Notes: a model not told the origin generated them from the sequence alone. DNA of 64,000 nt from Candidatus Borkfalkia avistercoris (GCA_019115995.1 DXCL01000046.1:1-64000), one strand, 5' to 3'. Counted from the first letter of the stretch, positions 6,449 through 15,870 are shown. Translations and numbers: made by a program.

Positions 6449-6477
6449 ATTATACATGAAACGCCCGCGCGTTGCAA
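6449..6477 (-). promoter_or_regulatory. Promoter of the degV-apbE operon
   Basis: TATAAT (6449-6454) lies 17 bases from TTGCAA (6472-6477) on the minus strand, about 33 bases before the degV start. Confidence 0.6.
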
Positions 6478-6492
6478 ATGTTTTTTTGACAT

Positions 6493-7305
6493 TCAGAATT
6501 TTTTGTGCCGTATTTTAAGCTTTTTGTCCTTTTCTATCAAATAACAGTTGAAAATGACGCCCGTTACAAAACAGATCATCAGAACGTACAGCCACAGCAA
6601 AAAAACGATGAACAGCGCCACGGCGCCGTACAGCCTCTGCACGCTGCCGAAGGTGAGATAGATGGTAAACCCGAAAGACGCGAGCCCTCCTATAAACAGG
6701 GTGATCAGGCTCCCCCAGACCACGTTGGAAAATTTTACGCGGTACGGGCAGACATAGAGATTGAGTATCACGATAAAAAAGAACGCCAACACCCCCAATA
6801 TGGCATAGACGCCGAGCTGTGCGAAAAACGACGGGAAAGCCCGCCGCAAAAGCGCGTTGCACAAAAGAAACAGGATCGCTTCCGCCAGCAGAAGGATCAT
6901 GACGATAAAGATGAGCACGAGCGCGGAAAATCGCAGAACGATGCCGCCCTTTTTGCGCTTATAGTCGTAGATGATCTCCCCGCTCCTGCGCATATGATAA
7001 AAAAGATTCGTCGAAGAATAGAGCGTGGTGGCGAGCAATATGACCGAAGCCCCTACGGTCGCGCTCTGCGCGGAATCTCTTAAATAAAACAGGAAATCGC
7101 GGATACCCGAAAAAATTTCGAGGTCGAAGATCTGCTCGTAGTCGATGTTCAGCCTGCCGAAGATCAGCGTGAGCCAAAACAAAAACGGCACGATGGAAAG
7201 CACGAGGAAGAAAGCCATCGTCCCCGCGAGCGTCGTATATTTTTTGGAGGCGAGATACCCGTACGCCGAGCGCACCTTATCCACCATATCCGTAAAATAG
7301 AGCAT
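6493..7305 (-). CDS. YihY/BrkB family integral membrane protein
   Basis: About 270 residues with six hydrophobic segments, in the order and spacing of the YihY/virulence-factor-BrkB family, including the TLAGTMAFFLVLSIVPF first helix and the YGAVALFIVFLLWLYV segment. Function is not established in the family; a transport or envelope role is usual speculation. The start is uncertain: GTG at 7329, ATG at 7305 or ATG at 7287, none with a good ribosome binding site. A perfect 7-bp inverted repeat (7302-7320) covers this region and could be an operator. Confidence 0.8.
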   Translation of the reverse strand: MLYFTDMVDKVRSAYGYLASKKYTTLAGTMAFFLVLSIVPFLFWLTLIFGRLNIDYEQIFDLEIFSGIRDFLFYLRDSAQSATVGASVILLATTLYSSTNLFYHMRRSGEIIYDYKRKKGGIVLRFSALVLIFIVMILLLAEAILFLLCNALLRRAFPSFFAQLGVYAILGVLAFFFIVILNLYVCPYRVKFSNVVWGSLITLFIGGLASFGFTIYLTFGSVQRLYGAVALFIVFLLWLYVLMICFVTGVIFNCYLIEKDKKLKIRHKKF

Positions 7306-7404
7306 ACATATATTGTATGCAATCGGCACAGATAAAATTTAAGCAATTTTACGCAACATTTTTCTCCGAACTGTCGATTATTACATGTATTTTTAATAAA
7401 GGTA

Positions 7405-7433
7405 TTGACAATTCGTATATCCTGTGTTACACT
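7405..7433 (+). promoter_or_regulatory. Promoter of the lipoprotein triplet
   Basis: TTGACA (7405-7410), 17-base spacer, TACACT (7428-7433). Predicted start of transcription is near 7440, just before a very strong ribosome binding site. Confidence 0.8.
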
Positions 7434-7462
7434 GAAACTGAGTTAAGGAGGAGGTGATTCCG

Positions 7463-7513
7463 ATGCAGTATGCGCGCAACGACCTTATTTTTCGCATCAC
7501 TTTGACGAAATAG
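7463..7513 (+). CDS. 16-residue leader peptide
   Basis: A short ORF, MQYARNDLIFRITLTK, follows an unusually complete Shine-Dalgarno sequence (AAGGAGGAGGTGAT at about 7445-7458). It ends at 7513, 27 bases before the start of the first lipoprotein gene. Its position suggests a leader peptide or translational coupling; the sequence shows no run of one amino acid that would point to classic attenuation. I do not recognise a family. Confidence 0.5.
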   Translation: MQYARNDLIFRITLTK

Positions 7514-7540
7514 ATGTGCCGGATGTGTCGGAGGAAGTTT

Positions 7541-8419
7541 ATGCCTAATTTGAAAAAATTTCTATCTTTCCTATTGTGTTTTTCCGCACTTTTTACTCTC
7601 TGCGCCTGCCAAAACAATGAAGAAAATACCGAACCGGAAAAAACACCTACGTTTTTTGAAGCGTACGACTCGAAGACATATCATTATAAAAAAGCGGACG
7701 AGTACCTGCGCGCAAACGGGTATCCGGAAAGTTTTATTGCCAATACGGGCTATCAGACAAAATGCGCATTGTCAAATGCCGCCGCCGTATTCGAAAATGA
7801 AACGAGCTATCCGACGAGCGCTTCGGAAATATCTGAAATTTGGAACGGTTTTTCATGCTCGCTTACCGTAAGCGACGTATCGGATAATGCGGAGTATCGT
7901 TCCAAAAAATATCTGACGTTCAACTGGGCATGGGAAGCCGATCGTAGCGCAAAAAACGATCTGATCACCCTATCGTTTCCAAGCTCTTATTCCCCTGCTT
8001 TTGTGGAAACCATATTTGAAATTTTTGGCACAGGCACTTTGGAAAAAACCTATATTCCGCCGGAATACGACATGACTATGCCGCAAACGGAAACGGGAAC
8101 CTTTATTTATTTGGCATACGGCGCTTCTCTTGTCGATATACAATTTACGGAAGGCAGCGTTGCTTTTCCCGCCTCGTTCAACGAGGGCGCCATGTTCAGA
8201 ATGTTATACCCGGATACGGTTTCTCCCGAAGGGACCGGCTCCTCAAAATACACGCCCTACGGCGAATATTCCATTGATCCGACGAACTATCACGGCTCTT
8301 TTACGGTAGCCATTGAATACAATACCGAAACAAATCAGAGCGTTACAGCGGGCGCCGTTTATTCCATTGCCGATAATAAAAGTGACAATTTGACGTGCCC
8401 GTTCAGCATCTTTACGTGA
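7541..8419 (+). CDS. Predicted lipoprotein, paralog 1 of 3
   Basis: The start at 7541 is set by CGGAGGAAG just upstream; an earlier in-frame ATG at 7514 abuts the leader ORF stop. The product (292 residues) has a signal peptide and lipobox (LCAC), so it should be attached outside the membrane. A conserved block, ADEYLRANGYPESFIANTG, occurs near the mature N-terminus and is shared with the two following genes, as are the later blocks around NWAW, TGTF and YGSFT-like segments. No known domain was recognised. It is the most divergent member of the triplet. Confidence 0.75.
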   Translation: MPNLKKFLSFLLCFSALFTLCACQNNEENTEPEKTPTFFEAYDSKTYHYKKADEYLRANGYPESFIANTGYQTKCALSNAAAVFENETSYPTSASEISEIWNGFSCSLTVSDVSDNAEYRSKKYLTFNWAWEADRSAKNDLITLSFPSSYSPAFVETIFEIFGTGTLEKTYIPPEYDMTMPQTETGTFIYLAYGASLVDIQFTEGSVAFPASFNEGAMFRMLYPDTVSPEGTGSSKYTPYGEYSIDPTNYHGSFTVAIEYNTETNQSVTAGAVYSIADNKSDNLTCPFSIFT

Positions 8420-8445
8420 TCGCGCTTTGAATAAGGAGGAAAAGC

Positions 8446-9315
8446 ATGAAAAAGGCAACGCGCATTATAACGTTGGCAATGTCTTTCACCTTCCTTTCCG
8501 CCCTGTGCGCCTGCGGGCAATCGACGGAAACCGAAAACAAAGTAACTCACTCCGAATTTTATTACAGTGAAGCCGACTATTCCGCCGCAGACGAGTACCT
8601 GCGCGCAAACGGATATCCGGAAAGCTTTATTGCAAACACGGGCAATCAGACAAAAACAGCGCTGAAAACTGCGGGAGCGGTTTACAACGCGTCAGCCTCG
8701 CGCGAAGACGCCTATAACGAAAGCACTTACAGCGGCCGCTGGAACGGGTTTTCGTATTCCATCACGGTCAGCGACGCGTCTGACAAAGAGGACAATGTTT
8801 CTAAAAAATATCTTACGCTGAACTGGGCTTGGAACGCGGAAAGGAGTTCGCCGAACGATATTGCGATAATCGAGCACGACCCGCTGTTTGCGGTGTCTCT
8901 CAGCGAAATGATTTTGGAAATTTCGGGAACGGGACAGTTGCAGGAATCGGTCATTCCGCCCGATTCGCAAGCGGCTTCCCTGCCGGAAACGCAAACGGGA
9001 ACCTTTGTTTTGCTGCAAGGCGAAAATATTTCCGTAAGCACTGCTCCGGAAAGCGGCGTGGAAGTACAGATCCCGCAAGTCGGCGGCTGCATGCTCAATA
9101 AATATTTCGCGCCCTCCCCCGCAGATTCCTCCATGCCTTACGGAACGTATTTGCTGAACGAGGATCAATATCGCGGTTCGTTTACGATCGCCGTTACCTG
9201 TCATGACAAGAGCGGCGACCTCAGCGCCGCGGCCGCATGTTTCAAAATACCGTACGAACACGGTTTTTTGACCAGTAACGACATCTCTTGCAATTTCAAC
9301 TTATTTTTGAAGTAA
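8446..9315 (+). CDS. Predicted lipoprotein, paralog 2 of 3
   Basis: A 289-residue lipoprotein (lipobox LCAC) with AAGGAGG seven bases before ATG. Its first 70 residues are nearly identical to those of the third paralog, including the ADEYLRANGYPESFIANTG block, while the middle and C-terminal parts differ more. Shared features are SDASDK-type, NWAWNAERS and ETQTGTFVLL segments. It starts 27 bases after the first gene stops. The family is unknown to me; signal-peptide conservation and lack of catalytic-looking motifs fit a binding or surface role, which is only a guess. Confidence 0.75.
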   Translation: MKKATRIITLAMSFTFLSALCACGQSTETENKVTHSEFYYSEADYSAADEYLRANGYPESFIANTGNQTKTALKTAGAVYNASASREDAYNESTYSGRWNGFSYSITVSDASDKEDNVSKKYLTLNWAWNAERSSPNDIAIIEHDPLFAVSLSEMILEISGTGQLQESVIPPDSQAASLPETQTGTFVLLQGENISVSTAPESGVEVQIPQVGGCMLNKYFAPSPADSSMPYGTYLLNEDQYRGSFTIAVTCHDKSGDLSAAAACFKIPYEHGFLTSNDISCNFNLFLK

Positions 9316-9358
9316 AAGCGGCAATTTTACGTGCCCGTTCGGCATCTTTACGCGATCG
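9316..9358 (+). repeat. Fossil copy of the 3' end of lipoprotein gene 1
   Basis: The spacer after gene 2 (from about 9316) closely matches the last bases of gene 1 and its downstream spacer (about 8378-8430), with a few substitutions. This shows that a unit running from the gene 1 end through gene 2 was duplicated to make gene 3. Confidence 0.8.
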
Positions 9359-9382
9359 CGCTTTAAATTAAGGAGGAAAACC

Positions 9383-10273
9383 ATGAAAAAGGCAACGCGC
9401 ATTATAGCGTTGGCAATATCAATCACCTTCCTTTCAGCCCTGTGCGCCTGCGGGCAATCGACGGAAACAAAAACCGAAAACAGAGTAACTCGCTCCGAAT
9501 TTTATTACAGTGAAGCCGACTATTCCGCCGCGGACGAGTACCTGCGCGCAAACGGGTATCCGGAAAGCTTTATAGCAAACACGGGCAACCAGACAAAACA
9601 GGCGCTCTTTCAGGCAAAGGCAGTTTTCGATACGCAGAGCACGGGCATGCCTTCCGCGCCGAGCGAAGGCGCCGCAGAAGGCTGGGGCGGATTTTCGGGA
9701 GCAATTACCGTAAGCGACGCCTCCGTGAAAGGCGACAATCTGTCAAAAAAATTTGTTACGTTCAACTGGGCGTGGACTGCCGAAAGAGAGCCGAAAGACG
9801 ATTTTATCAGTCTCTCCTGGAATAAAGAGTATTCCCTTTCCACGGGAGATTCCATGTTCGAACTGCACGGCGAGGGCGGCCTGGAAAACTCCTTTATTCC
9901 GAGCGAAGCTTCCGTTTCAGAACTGCCGAAAACCGAAACGGGTTCCTTTCTCTTTCTGCAAGGGCATAAAGACAAGATACAGCAGACCGTTACGGGGTGC
10001 AGCATGGCCGTTCATCTGCCCGCCGCCGGCGGAAGCATGCTGAGAAAGTATTTTTCGTCTTCGCAGGAGAGCAGCTCCTCCATACCCTACGGCGACTATC
10101 TGATCGATACCGCCGATTACCGCGGCTCATTCACGATCGTACTGATCCGTCATGCCGCCGCCCCGGCGATCGGCTCGGCAACGGGAGGCTATTCGCAAAA
10201 TGTCGGCAGCGGTGCGGAAAACTATCTGTACAGCGGCGCCATAGGCGTTGCCTTTGAAGATTTCGTTTCGTAA
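9383..10273 (+). CDS. Predicted lipoprotein, paralog 3 of 3
   Basis: A 296-residue lipoprotein with lipobox LCAC and AAGGAGG upstream of ATG. It arose from paralog 2 by tandem duplication, as shown by the near-identical signal region and the fossil spacer before it. It differs after about residue 75 and has an extra glycine-rich stretch near the C-terminus. No known domain was recognised. The three genes are read from the promoter at 7405-7433, with no terminator seen between them. Confidence 0.75.
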   Translation: MKKATRIIALAISITFLSALCACGQSTETKTENRVTRSEFYYSEADYSAADEYLRANGYPESFIANTGNQTKQALFQAKAVFDTQSTGMPSAPSEGAAEGWGGFSGAITVSDASVKGDNLSKKFVTFNWAWTAEREPKDDFISLSWNKEYSLSTGDSMFELHGEGGLENSFIPSEASVSELPKTETGSFLFLQGHKDKIQQTVTGCSMAVHLPAAGGSMLRKYFSSSQESSSSIPYGDYLIDTADYRGSFTIVLIRHAAAPAIGSATGGYSQNVGSGAENYLYSGAIGVAFEDFVS

Positions 10274-10286
10274 AGCCCTATCCACA

Positions 10287-10315
10287 AAAACACCGCCCCG
10301 CGGAAATTCCGCGGG
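10287..10315 (-). terminator. Terminator between lipoproteins and hpf
   Basis: A 14-bp GC-rich stem (10287-10300 with 10302-10315) is followed on the minus strand by GTTTTTG. It ends the hpf transcript and may also stop rightward transcription of the lipoprotein genes. Confidence 0.8.
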
Positions 10316-10366
10316 GCGGTTCATTGTGCCGCGAGCCATTGAACGGGCGCGGCGGCAATCGGAGCG

Positions 10367-10897
10367 TTATTTAGACTTTTCGGGAATGATGAGCCCTACG
10401 TCTCCGTTGGAGCGCAAATACACCACGCGCACCTCGTTGGTCTCGGCGTCCTGAAAGATATAAAAGCTGTGCCCCAAAAGGTCGAGCTGTTCCACCGCCT
10501 CCTCCGTCGTCATGGGCGTAAGCTTAAAGGTTTTTGTGCGGACAAGCTTGCCGACGGGTACGTCGGCTTCTTCCAAAAACAACCGCTTTTCAAAGAACGC
10601 GTCTTTTTTCAGCTTGCTTTCCAATTTGGTTTTGTGGCGGTAGATCTGGTTTTCGATCTTAGGCAGCACGTTGTCGATGCCGTCGTAAAAATTATCCCCC
10701 GAAACCTCGGCGCGGATCATATTGCCCTTGTAAAGAATGGTAACTTCTGTCTTCGCGAACTTGCCGTCCTGCTTCAAATACACGGTGCAGACGGAATCTT
10801 CGTCGAAGTATTTTTCAAGCCTGCCGATCTTCTTTTCGACGATACCGACCAATTTTTCGCTCGCCTTGCAATTCTTTTCGATGATCTCAATACGCAT
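10367..10897 (-). CDS. hpf: Ribosome hibernation-promoting factor, long form
   Basis: The 176-residue protein has the N-terminal S30AE/YfiA ribosome-binding domain (about 1-100) and the C-terminal dimerisation domain (about 120-176, with HSFYIFQDAETNEV), so it is the long form that pairs 70S ribosomes into 100S dimers. GGAGGTA precedes the ATG. It lies 18 bases downstream of clpC and is probably in the same operon, which would link ribosome hibernation to the proteolytic stress response. Confidence 0.95.
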   Translation of the reverse strand: MRIEIIEKNCKASEKLVGIVEKKIGRLEKYFDEDSVCTVYLKQDGKFAKTEVTILYKGNMIRAEVSGDNFYDGIDNVLPKIENQIYRHKTKLESKLKKDAFFEKRLFLEEADVPVGKLVRTKTFKLTPMTTEEAVEQLDLLGHSFYIFQDAETNEVRVVYLRSNGDVGLIIPEKSK

Positions 10898-10915
10898 TAC
10901 CGTACCTCCGTTGAT

Positions 10916-13417
10916 TTATTTTGCGGGCGTAAAGGTGAAGGCGCCGTCTTTTACGTCGATATTCACCTTCTGCCCGGAAGAAACTCGATTCATCAATATT
11001 TCTTCGCTCAATGCGTCTTCTATGCGGCGCTGAATGACCCGTTTGAGCGGGCGCGCGCCGTATACTTCGTCGTAGCCCTCTTCCAGCAGTTTATCCTTTG
11101 CCGCGTTCGAAACGCTTACCTCCACCCCGCGCTTTTTCAGCCTGTCGGCCAGCGTGCCGAGGAACAGATCGCATATTTTCGACGCGTCTTCCTTGCTGAG
11201 CTTGTGGAAAATAATGATCTCGTCGATGCGGTTCAAAAATTCCGGTTTGAACTGCGCTTTGAGCTCCTCGGTGATGTCGTCTTTCATCTTTTCGTATTCG
11301 CCCGCGTTGTCTGCGGCGGCAAACCCGAGGCGCTGCATCTTGTTCACCTTGCTCGCGCCGACGTTGCTCGTCATAATAATGACGGTATTCTTAAAACTCA
11401 CCACTCTGCCCTTGCTGTCGGTAAGCCTGCCGTCGTCAAGGATCTGCAAAAGCACGTTAAAAACGTCGGGGTGCGCCTTTTCGATCTCGTCGAACAGTAC
11501 GACCGAATAGGGCTTTCTGCGTATCTTTTCGGTGAGTTGGCCGGCCGCGTCGTCAAACCCCACGTATCCGGGCGGCGCGCCGATGAGCTTGCTCACCGAA
11601 TGCTTTTCCATATATTCGCTCATATCCAGGCGGATCATCAGCCGTTCGTCTCCGAACATCGCCGCCGCCAGCGCTTTGGAAAGCTCCGTTTTGCCCACGC
11701 CCGTAGGCCCGACGAAAATAAAGGAGCCGATGGGCTTGTCGGGATCTTTGAGCCCTGCGCGGGCGCGGCGGATCGCCTTGGCAACGGCGCTGACCGCTTC
11801 CTCCTGCCCGATGACGCGCTTATGCAGCTCCTCTTCGAGGTGCATGAGCTTGTGGCTCTCCTCCTCGGTGAGCTTTACGACGGGCACGCCCGTCCAACTG
11901 CTCACGATCTTCGCCACGTCGTCTGAGCCGATGGTCGCGCGCGACTCGCCGCGGTTTTTCTCCCAGTCCGCCCTGATTTTTTCTATCTCGCTCTCCAATT
12001 TTTTGATCTGATTGTGCAGTTCCTGCGCGCGGGGATAATCGTCTCTGCGGACGGCTTTCGCCTTTTCCGCATTGAGCTTTTCTATCTCCGCTTCCTTTTC
12101 CTTTACGCCGGAAGGCCCGTTATAGCTGTCCAGCCGCGCGCGGCTCGCCGCCTCGTCGATGAGGTCGATCGCCTTATCGGGCAAAAACCTGTCTGTGATA
12201 TACCTGTCGGAAAGGCTCGCCGCCGCCACGATCGCGTCGTCGCTGATAGACACTTTATGATGCGCCTCGTACTTGTCGCGCAAGCCGCGCAGGATCTCTA
12301 TCGTCTCCGCAACGCTCGGCTGCTCCACGTTTACGGGCGTGAACCGTCTTTCCAGCGCGGGATCTTTTTCTATATATTTGCGGTATTCGTCTATGGTCGT
12401 CGCGCCGATGGTCTGCAATTCGCCGCGCGCGAGCATGGGCTTTAAAATGTTTGCGGCGTCCATCGAATTGTCCGCGCTCGCCCCCGCCCCGACGATGTTG
12501 TGTATCTCGTCTATAAACAAGATCACGTTGCCGCTCTTTTGTATCTGCTCTATCGTCTCTTTGAGCCTCTCTTCAAAGTCTCCGCGGTACTTCGCTCCCG
12601 CGAGCATTCCGGGCAGATCGAGCGCAAATACGGATTTGCCGAGCAGAAGATCGGGCACCTCCCCCTTTACGATCGCCTGCGCCAGCCCTTCCACGACCGC
12701 GCTTTTGCCGACGCCCGGCTCGCCGATGAGCACGGGATTGTTTTTCGTGCGGCGGGAAAGCACCTGAATGATCTTATCGATCTCCTTTTTTCTGCCGATC
12801 ACGGGATCGATCTTGCCCTCGCGCGCCTTTTGCGTGAGATCTACGCCGAAGCGGAAGTTCAGCCCCTCTTTGGATTTCGCTCCCTGCGCGGGCGCGCCCT
12901 GCCCCATCGCGTCATGCTGCATTTTCGCATACGACGCCGAACGGAATATAGACTCGCTGCCGTAGTCTTCCTCTTCCATCTCCTCGTCGCCGATCTCCTC
13001 CTCCAACGCGGCTTCGAGCGCGTCGATGTCCGCCCCGAGCGATTTCAGAAGGCGCACAGCTACGGAATCTTCGTCGGCTATGATCACGTACAGCATGTAT
13101 TCGGTGCCCACGCTCGCCCCCACGCCGTCGCGGTTGACGGCGAGCTCAGACGCCTTTTCGAACAAGTTTTTCGTGCGGGGCGTAAAGCCGCTGATCTTGC
13201 TGATCTTATCCAGCGTGCGCACGAACGCGCTGCGGTATTCGGGCTCCTTCACCCCTGCGGAGCGCAGTATTTTGCAGGCGCGGCACTCGGGCACGTTGAG
13301 TATGCCGAACAAAACGTGCTCGCTGCCCACATAGCTGCTGCCGTAGTATTTTGCCGCTTCTATGGAAAGTTTGAGCGCTTTTTGCAGGTTGATGGAAAAT
13401 CTGTCAAAGTAGTTCAT
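10916..13417 (-). CDS. clpC: ATP-dependent protease ATPase subunit ClpC
   Basis: An 833-residue AAA+ unfoldase that feeds proteins, including arginine-phosphorylated ones, to ClpP. Domains in order: N-terminal repeat domain (1-145), first AAA module with Walker A GEPGVGKS and [10 protein letters not shown], a linker with a UVR-like coiled coil (about 420-465), second AAA module with GPTGVGKTE, and the C-terminal D2-small domain. The central MecA-binding type linker distinguishes it from ClpB. It follows mcsB by 16 bases in the usual mcsA-mcsB-clpC order. Confidence 0.97.
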   Translation of the reverse strand: MNYFDRFSINLQKALKLSIEAAKYYGSSYVGSEHVLFGILNVPECRACKILRSAGVKEPEYRSAFVRTLDKISKISGFTPRTKNLFEKASELAVNRDGVGASVGTEYMLYVIIADEDSVAVRLLKSLGADIDALEAALEEEIGDEEMEEEDYGSESIFRSASYAKMQHDAMGQGAPAQGAKSKEGLNFRFGVDLTQKAREGKIDPVIGRKKEIDKIIQVLSRRTKNNPVLIGEPGVGKSAVVEGLAQAIVKGEVPDLLLGKSVFALDLPGMLAGAKYRGDFEERLKETIEQIQKSGNVILFIDEIHNIVGAGASADNSMDAANILKPMLARGELQTIGATTIDEYRKYIEKDPALERRFTPVNVEQPSVAETIEILRGLRDKYEAHHKVSISDDAIVAAASLSDRYITDRFLPDKAIDLIDEAASRARLDSYNGPSGVKEKEAEIEKLNAEKAKAVRRDDYPRAQELHNQIKKLESEIEKIRADWEKNRGESRATIGSDDVAKIVSSWTGVPVVKLTEEESHKLMHLEEELHKRVIGQEEAVSAVAKAIRRARAGLKDPDKPIGSFIFVGPTGVGKTELSKALAAAMFGDERLMIRLDMSEYMEKHSVSKLIGAPPGYVGFDDAAGQLTEKIRRKPYSVVLFDEIEKAHPDVFNVLLQILDDGRLTDSKGRVVSFKNTVIIMTSNVGASKVNKMQRLGFAAADNAGEYEKMKDDITEELKAQFKPEFLNRIDEIIIFHKLSKEDASKICDLFLGTLADRLKKRGVEVSVSNAAKDKLLEEGYDEVYGARPLKRVIQRRIEDALSEEILMNRVSSGQKVNIDVKDGAFTFTPAK

Positions 13418-13433
13418 GTATGGCTCCGTAAAA

Positions 13434-14468
13434 TTATTTTGCGTTTTCTCCGAGTACGGCGCGGCACCGTTCCGCCCGCAGTATGTCCCGCTCGGCGGCG
13501 CTCGGTTCGCCGTCTCTCAAAAGAGAGATATTGGACGGGCGCAGCGCCTCGATCAGATCGTCTATCACCGACGCGTCGCTCACCTGCACGAACCCGAGCG
13601 CGGCGCCCAGCTTCACGTCGGATATGAGTTTGATAAATTCGCCGTACGAAATTTTTTCGCAGTTGGTGAGTATCCCGTAAGCGCGGCGGCAGCAGTCCTT
13701 TACGCCGACGTAATCTTCTTCCACGAGAGAGCGCCGCGCCTGCGCTTCCAGCCCGACGATCTCCAAAACCGCCTTCTGCACTTCGGACAGGATATAGTCT
13801 TCCGTAACGCCGAGGGTGACCTCGTTGCTGATCTGATACATGTATCCTTCCGCCGCGCTCCCCTCGCCGAACACGCCGCGCACGGTATGCCCGAGGCGGG
13901 AGATCTCGCGGATCAGCTTGCTCATTTTATTCATGCGGGTAAGCCCGGGCAGAAAGAGCATGACCGACGCCCGCAGCCCCGTGCCGAGGTTTGTGGGACA
14001 GGCGGTAAGATACCCGAGTTTCGCGTCATACGCGAAACGTATCGACTTGGAAAGCGAATCGTCTATTTCAGACAATTTGAGGTACGCCGTATTCAGCGTA
14101 AGCCCTCTCGCGATGTACTGCTCGCGCAGGTGGTCTTCCTCGTTGATCATGATCGAGATCTTATCCGCGCGGTCTTCGCCGATCTCCTCAAAGTCGCCTT
14201 CGTCTATCAGGGCGGCGCCGTACTTCTTGTTTGCCGCCAGCTCCGCGCTGATGAGGTGGTCGTCTTTTAACGACATCGCCACGCTCTCCGTGATCTCGTC
14301 CATATAATACAGCTTGAAGGCGCGCAGCCTGCTCGCGGCGCCCGCCACGATGCGGACGATCTCCTTTGCCTGCTTTACGCTTTGCAGCCTGTTCGGAAAG
14401 GGATAATCGGCGAGATTGCGCGCAAGGCGTATCCTCGTGGATACGACGGTGCTCTCGATATTATTCAT
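13434..14468 (-). CDS. mcsB: Protein-arginine kinase McsB
   Basis: McsB phosphorylates arginine residues and so marks proteins for ClpC. The 344-residue protein shows the guanido-kinase signature, with STRIRLARNLADYPFP near the start and the CPTNLGTGLRASV segment carrying the conserved cysteine. Its start overlaps the end of mcsA by eight bases. The pArg-binding C-terminal part (about 260-344) is present, so the length is normal. Confidence 0.96.
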   Translation of the reverse strand: MNNIESTVVSTRIRLARNLADYPFPNRLQSVKQAKEIVRIVAGAASRLRAFKLYYMDEITESVAMSLKDDHLISAELAANKKYGAALIDEGDFEEIGEDRADKISIMINEEDHLREQYIARGLTLNTAYLKLSEIDDSLSKSIRFAYDAKLGYLTACPTNLGTGLRASVMLFLPGLTRMNKMSKLIREISRLGHTVRGVFGEGSAAEGYMYQISNEVTLGVTEDYILSEVQKAVLEIVGLEAQARRSLVEEDYVGVKDCCRRAYGILTNCEKISYGEFIKLISDVKLGAALGFVQVSDASVIDDLIEALRPSNISLLRDGEPSAAERDILRAERCRAVLGENAK

Positions 14469-14952
14469 TCTCCTCCCCTCCGAAGTCGCCGCGGTACAGA
14501 ATGCGGCTGATCTCGCGGATATCCCGGTTGAGCCGTTCCGCGTCTTTCATTCTCTTTTCTTTGAGCGCGCGTTCGAGCTCTGCCCGAAGCCGCTTGCGCT
14601 CGTCGAGCAGCTCGAAGAGCTTTCCGTCGCCCAAAGGGTGCTTCCCGACGTGCGCCGTTTTTCCGTGAATGCGCCGGATAGAGGGCAAAAGCTCCCTGCC
14701 GAACGCCTCGTAACAGTGCGCGCACCCCACGAGCCCTGTGGCGGAATAATCGGAAAGGGTCGCCCCGCAAACGGGGCACTGCCGCTCCTTTGTATCGTCT
14801 ATACCGAGAAAGGAAACGAAAAAATCGGGCTCGGCGCCGTATTCCGCCGCCGCGCCGAGCCGTTCAAAACAGTCGTCGCACAAAAATATGTCGCCCGAAT
14901 CTCTCTCAATGCAGTGCGTCGCCATATTCTTTTTGCAGTTGGAACAGATCAT
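14461..14952 (-). CDS. mcsA: McsA, zinc-binding activator of McsB
   Basis: The 163-residue protein has two zinc-ribbon-like CxxC pairs at the N-terminus (CSNCKK, CDDC), a second pair set in the middle (CPVCG, CAHC) and a C-terminal UVR coiled-coil motif (about 120-155). McsA activates the McsB kinase and interacts with ClpC. It is the first gene of the operon here; the ctsR repressor gene that normally precedes it is missing. Confidence 0.93.
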   Translation of the reverse strand: MICSNCKKNMATHCIERDSGDIFLCDDCFERLGAAAEYGAEPDFFVSFLGIDDTKERQCPVCGATLSDYSATGLVGCAHCYEAFGRELLPSIRRIHGKTAHVGKHPLGDGKLFELLDERKRLRAELERALKEKRMKDAERLNRDIREISRILYRGDFGGEENE

Positions 14953-15058
14953 GAATGCCTACGCCCCCGATGCCGCCGCCCGCGAAGTTCCCGCCCCGCG
15001 CGGCTTGTCCGATACCCGCCGCACGATGCGCGGCGCATAAATCTTTTTTTACATCTCT

Positions 15059-15087
15059 ATTATACCACGAAAGGCGCGCCCTGTAAA
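15059..15087 (-). promoter_or_regulatory. Promoter of mcsA-mcsB-clpC-hpf
   Basis: TTTACA (15082-15087), 17-base spacer and TATAAT (15059-15064) on the minus strand. The leader of about 100 bases is very GC-rich. No CtsR-type GGTCAAA direct repeat or CIRCE inverted repeat was seen here. Confidence 0.75.
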
Positions 15088-15162
15088 CAGTTTTTCCAAA
15101 ATTCTCCTTCGGCGCGCACGATCGCCATGCCGTTTTCCGATTTTTTGCGCAGAACGCGCCGA

Positions 15163-15870
15163 TCAGCCGAAAAATTCGCCCGCGCTGACGGCGGCGCGTA
15201 CCTTTTCGATCGCCCTCTTTTCTATGCGGGAGATATAGGAGCGCGAAATTTTCAAAAACGCCGCCACCTCCCGCTGCGGCATGGGCGCGCCGCCTTTCAG
15301 CCCGTAGCGCAGGCAGAGCACCGTAAACTCCCGCTCGGAGAGCGTTTCGGCAAGCACTTTCATGAACTTTTCCTTGACCAGTTCAGACTCCACTTTCTGA
15401 AAAACGCCGTCTTCCTTTTCAAACAAAAGATCCATGAGCGTGAGCTCGTTCCCTTCTTTATCCACCCCTACGGGATCGAACAGGTACACGTTGCCCTTGT
15501 GCTTTTTATTGCTGCGTATGAGCATGAGGATCTCGTTTTCGATACATCTTGCCGTGTACGTAGCCAGCTGCGTGCCACGCCCCGGGCGATAGGTATCGAT
15601 CGCCTTGATCAGCCCGATGCTGCCGACGGATATGAGGTCGTCCGTCTCCGCGGCGCCGTTGTACTTTTTTACGATATGCGCAACGAGGCGCATATTGTGC
15701 TTGACGAGCATATCCTTCGCCTCCTTATCCCCCTCGGCGGCGAGGCGCAGATATTTCGCCTCTTCCTCGGGCGGCAGCGGCTTGGGAAAGGATCCCTTTC
15801 CGCCGATCGCGGAGGTAAAAAACAGAAGTTTGCCGAATATCGTATGCAGAAATTCAAAAAACACAGACAA
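15163..15870 (-). CDS. sigK: Sporulation sigma factor sigma-K
   Basis: A 235-residue sigma-70 family factor with the hydrophobic N-terminal pro-sequence and GSFPKPL segment typical of pro-sigma-K, region 2 (about 45-120, DDLISVGSIGLIKAIDTY and TYTARCIENEIL) and region 4 (about 170-225). In spore formers it directs late mother-cell transcription after its pro-sequence is removed. The gene is continuous, not split by a skin element. It indicates that the host comes from a spore-forming lineage; whether it sporulates cannot be told from this window. Confidence 0.92.
   Translation of the reverse strand: MSVFFEFLHTIFGKLLFFTSAIGGKGSFPKPLPPEEEAKYLRLAAEGDKEAKDMLVKHNMRLVAHIVKKYNGAAETDDLISVGSIGLIKAIDTYRPGRGTQLATYTARCIENEILMLIRSNKKHKGNVYLFDPVGVDKEGNELTLMDLLFEKEDGVFQKVESELVKEKFMKVLAETLSEREFTVLCLRYGLKGGAPMPQREVAAFLKISRSYISRIEKRAIEKVRAAVSAGEFFG

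Noticed and set aside
7463-7513. Leader ORF as a classic amino-acid attenuator
   Set aside because: The peptide has no run of a single amino acid and no terminator hairpin was found between it and the lipoprotein start.
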